From Sedimenticola sp. (GTDB lineage: Bacteria > Pseudomonadota > Gammaproteobacteria > Chromatiales > Chromatiaceae), in contig JALULB010000007.1 in NCBI GenBank assembly GCA_027041035.1, positions 1 through 5,930 on the forward strand: a stretch of DNA of 5,930 nt, written 5' to 3'. Position numbers and translations under genes: made by a program. Below the pieces are notes generated by a model. It had not been told where the DNA came from and ran no database searches. It saw nothing but the letters and a program-made list of their open reading frames with translations. This document shows, in pieces, positions 5,256 to 5,930 of the stretch (the first letter of the stretch is position 1; every line of letters begins with the position of its first letter).

Positions 5256-5930
5256 CTACTTTTTCAATTCCCGCGCGTTCCCGGGGGCGCCGAGTTGCGC
5301 GGACAGTTCGATGGAACGGTCGCGGGCGGCACGTAACGCTTCGGAGATGATTTCCCGCAGCCCGGCGGCCTCGAAGCGGTGTATCGCCTGCTCCGTCGTG
5401 CCGCCGGGCGAGGTCACCCGGCGGCGTAGCGTGGCCGGGGATTCGTCGCTGCCGATCGCCATGCTCGCCGCGCCGAGCGCGGTCTGCAGGGTCAGTTTGC
5501 GCGCCGCGTCCGGGTCCAGGCCGAGCGCTTCGCCGGCCTCGATCATCGCTTCCATGAAGAGGAAATAATAGGCCGGGCCGCTGCCGGATACCGCTGTCAC
5601 GGCATCGAGCAGTTCCTCGTTTTCGACCCACAGGGTTTCGCCAACCGCGCGCAGGATGGTTTCCGCCCGGCGACGCTGGGCCGCGCTGACGCCGGGGTTG
5701 GCATACAGACCGGTCATGCCGGCCTTGACCATCGCCGGGGTGTTCGGCATGCAACGCACCAGGGCGGTCTGGCCGCCCAGCCAGTCATCGATGCTGTCGG
5801 CGCGGATACCGGCGGCGATCGAGATCACCAGCGGCCTGTGTTCGCGCACCTCTCCGGCGATCTCCGCGCAGACGCCGGCCAGCACCTGGGGCTTGATCGC
5901 GAGTAGGAGCACATCGGCGCTGGCCACGGC
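5256..5930 (-). CDS. proC: Pyrroline-5-carboxylate reductase, C-terminal part (5' end outside window)
   Basis: This enzyme reduces 1-pyrroline-5-carboxylate to L-proline with NAD(P)H, the last step of proline synthesis, in the cytosol. The visible 224 codons lack roughly the first 50-60 residues, which carry the Gly-rich Rossmann nucleotide loop. The frame is open to the edge of the window, and the GTG at 5927 is an internal Val, not a start. Fragment residues show the end of the nucleotide-binding domain (AIKPQVL), SIAAGI, the conserved MPNTP at 61-65, VSGSGPAYY at 114-122 and the family signature around SPGGTTEQAI (174-183) in the helical dimerisation domain. The protein stops at TAG (5258-5256). 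The two following genes, yggT and yggU, are typical proC neighbours. No terminator separates proC from yggT; only a 4-bp GGCC hairpin sits at the stop. Confidence 0.97.
   Translation of the reverse strand, partial: AVASADVLLLAIKPQVLAGVCAEIAGEVREHRPLVISIAAGIRADSIDDWLGGQTALVRCMPNTPAMVKAGMTGLYANPGVSAAQRRRAETILRAVGETLWVENEELLDAVTAVSGSGPAYYFLFMEAMIEAGEALGLDPDAARKLTLQTALGAASMAIGSDESPATLRRRVTSPGGTTEQAIHRFEAAGLREIISEALRAARDRSIELSAQLGAPGNARELKK

Noticed and set aside
5247..5256. GGCC/GGCC hairpin at the proC stop as a terminator
   Set aside because: It has only four base pairs and no T-tract, and yggT follows with a normal ribosome binding site, suggesting an uninterrupted operon.
1..5930. Mobile elements, CRISPR arrays, tRNA or rRNA genes, attachment sites
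   Set aside because: No transposase motifs, long terminal or direct repeats, spaced repeat units, or tRNA-like cloverleaf sequences were seen on either strand.

Overview
The window is a compact, G+C-rich stretch in which every supported gene lies on the minus strand, so transcription runs from high to low coordinates. The gene set is proC-yggT-yggU, a PAS-GGDEF diguanylate cyclase, and a DUF4212 / VC_2705-type sodium:solute symporter / CBS-DUF294 module. With a two-repeat, ~190-residue YggT, it points to a gammaproteobacterium. A free-living or marine type such as Chromatiales-like or Marinobacter/Halomonas-like is a guess; the sequence does not fix the genus.

Layout in the direction of transcription: (1) 5930-5256, the C-terminal ~80% of pyrroline-5-carboxylate reductase (proC), whose 5' end lies outside the window. 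(2) 5206-4631, yggT, an integral membrane protein. (3) 4631-4314, yggU (DUF167), whose start codon shares one base with the yggT stop. These three look like one operon of housekeeping type. (4) 4313-4140, an AT-rich intergenic island with two perfect TATAAT hexamers and a 7-bp inverted repeat beside one of them. (5) 4139-3252, a soluble PAS-GGDEF diguanylate cyclase with intact active site and intact product-inhibition site. (6) 3251-3008, a 244-base gap with a good sigma70-type promoter candidate (TTGACA, 18-base spacer, GACAAT). (7) 3007-2753, the DUF4212 small subunit, and 2739-958, the large SSS-family symporter, translationally coupled. (8) 959-910, two stem-loops, the second a strong intrinsic terminator. 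(9) 895-1, the N-terminal half of a CBS-pair/DUF294 signalling protein that continues beyond the window.

In function, the DUF4212 protein and the large symporter form a two-component Na+-coupled uptake system, probably for a small organic acid such as acetate, though the substrate cannot be read from the sequence. The CBS/DUF294 protein is a frequent neighbour of this transporter and probably its regulatory partner. The diguanylate cyclase may be linked by position only.

I found no mobile element, CRISPR array, tRNA, rRNA or clear new system. The points most worth a second look are the terminator placed 15 bases before the CBS/DUF294 start (no Shine-Dalgarno, a TTTAAT hexamer 6 bases before the ATG, suggesting leaderless or attenuated expression), and an EF-hand-type Ca2+-binding loop in a predicted periplasmic loop of the symporter.
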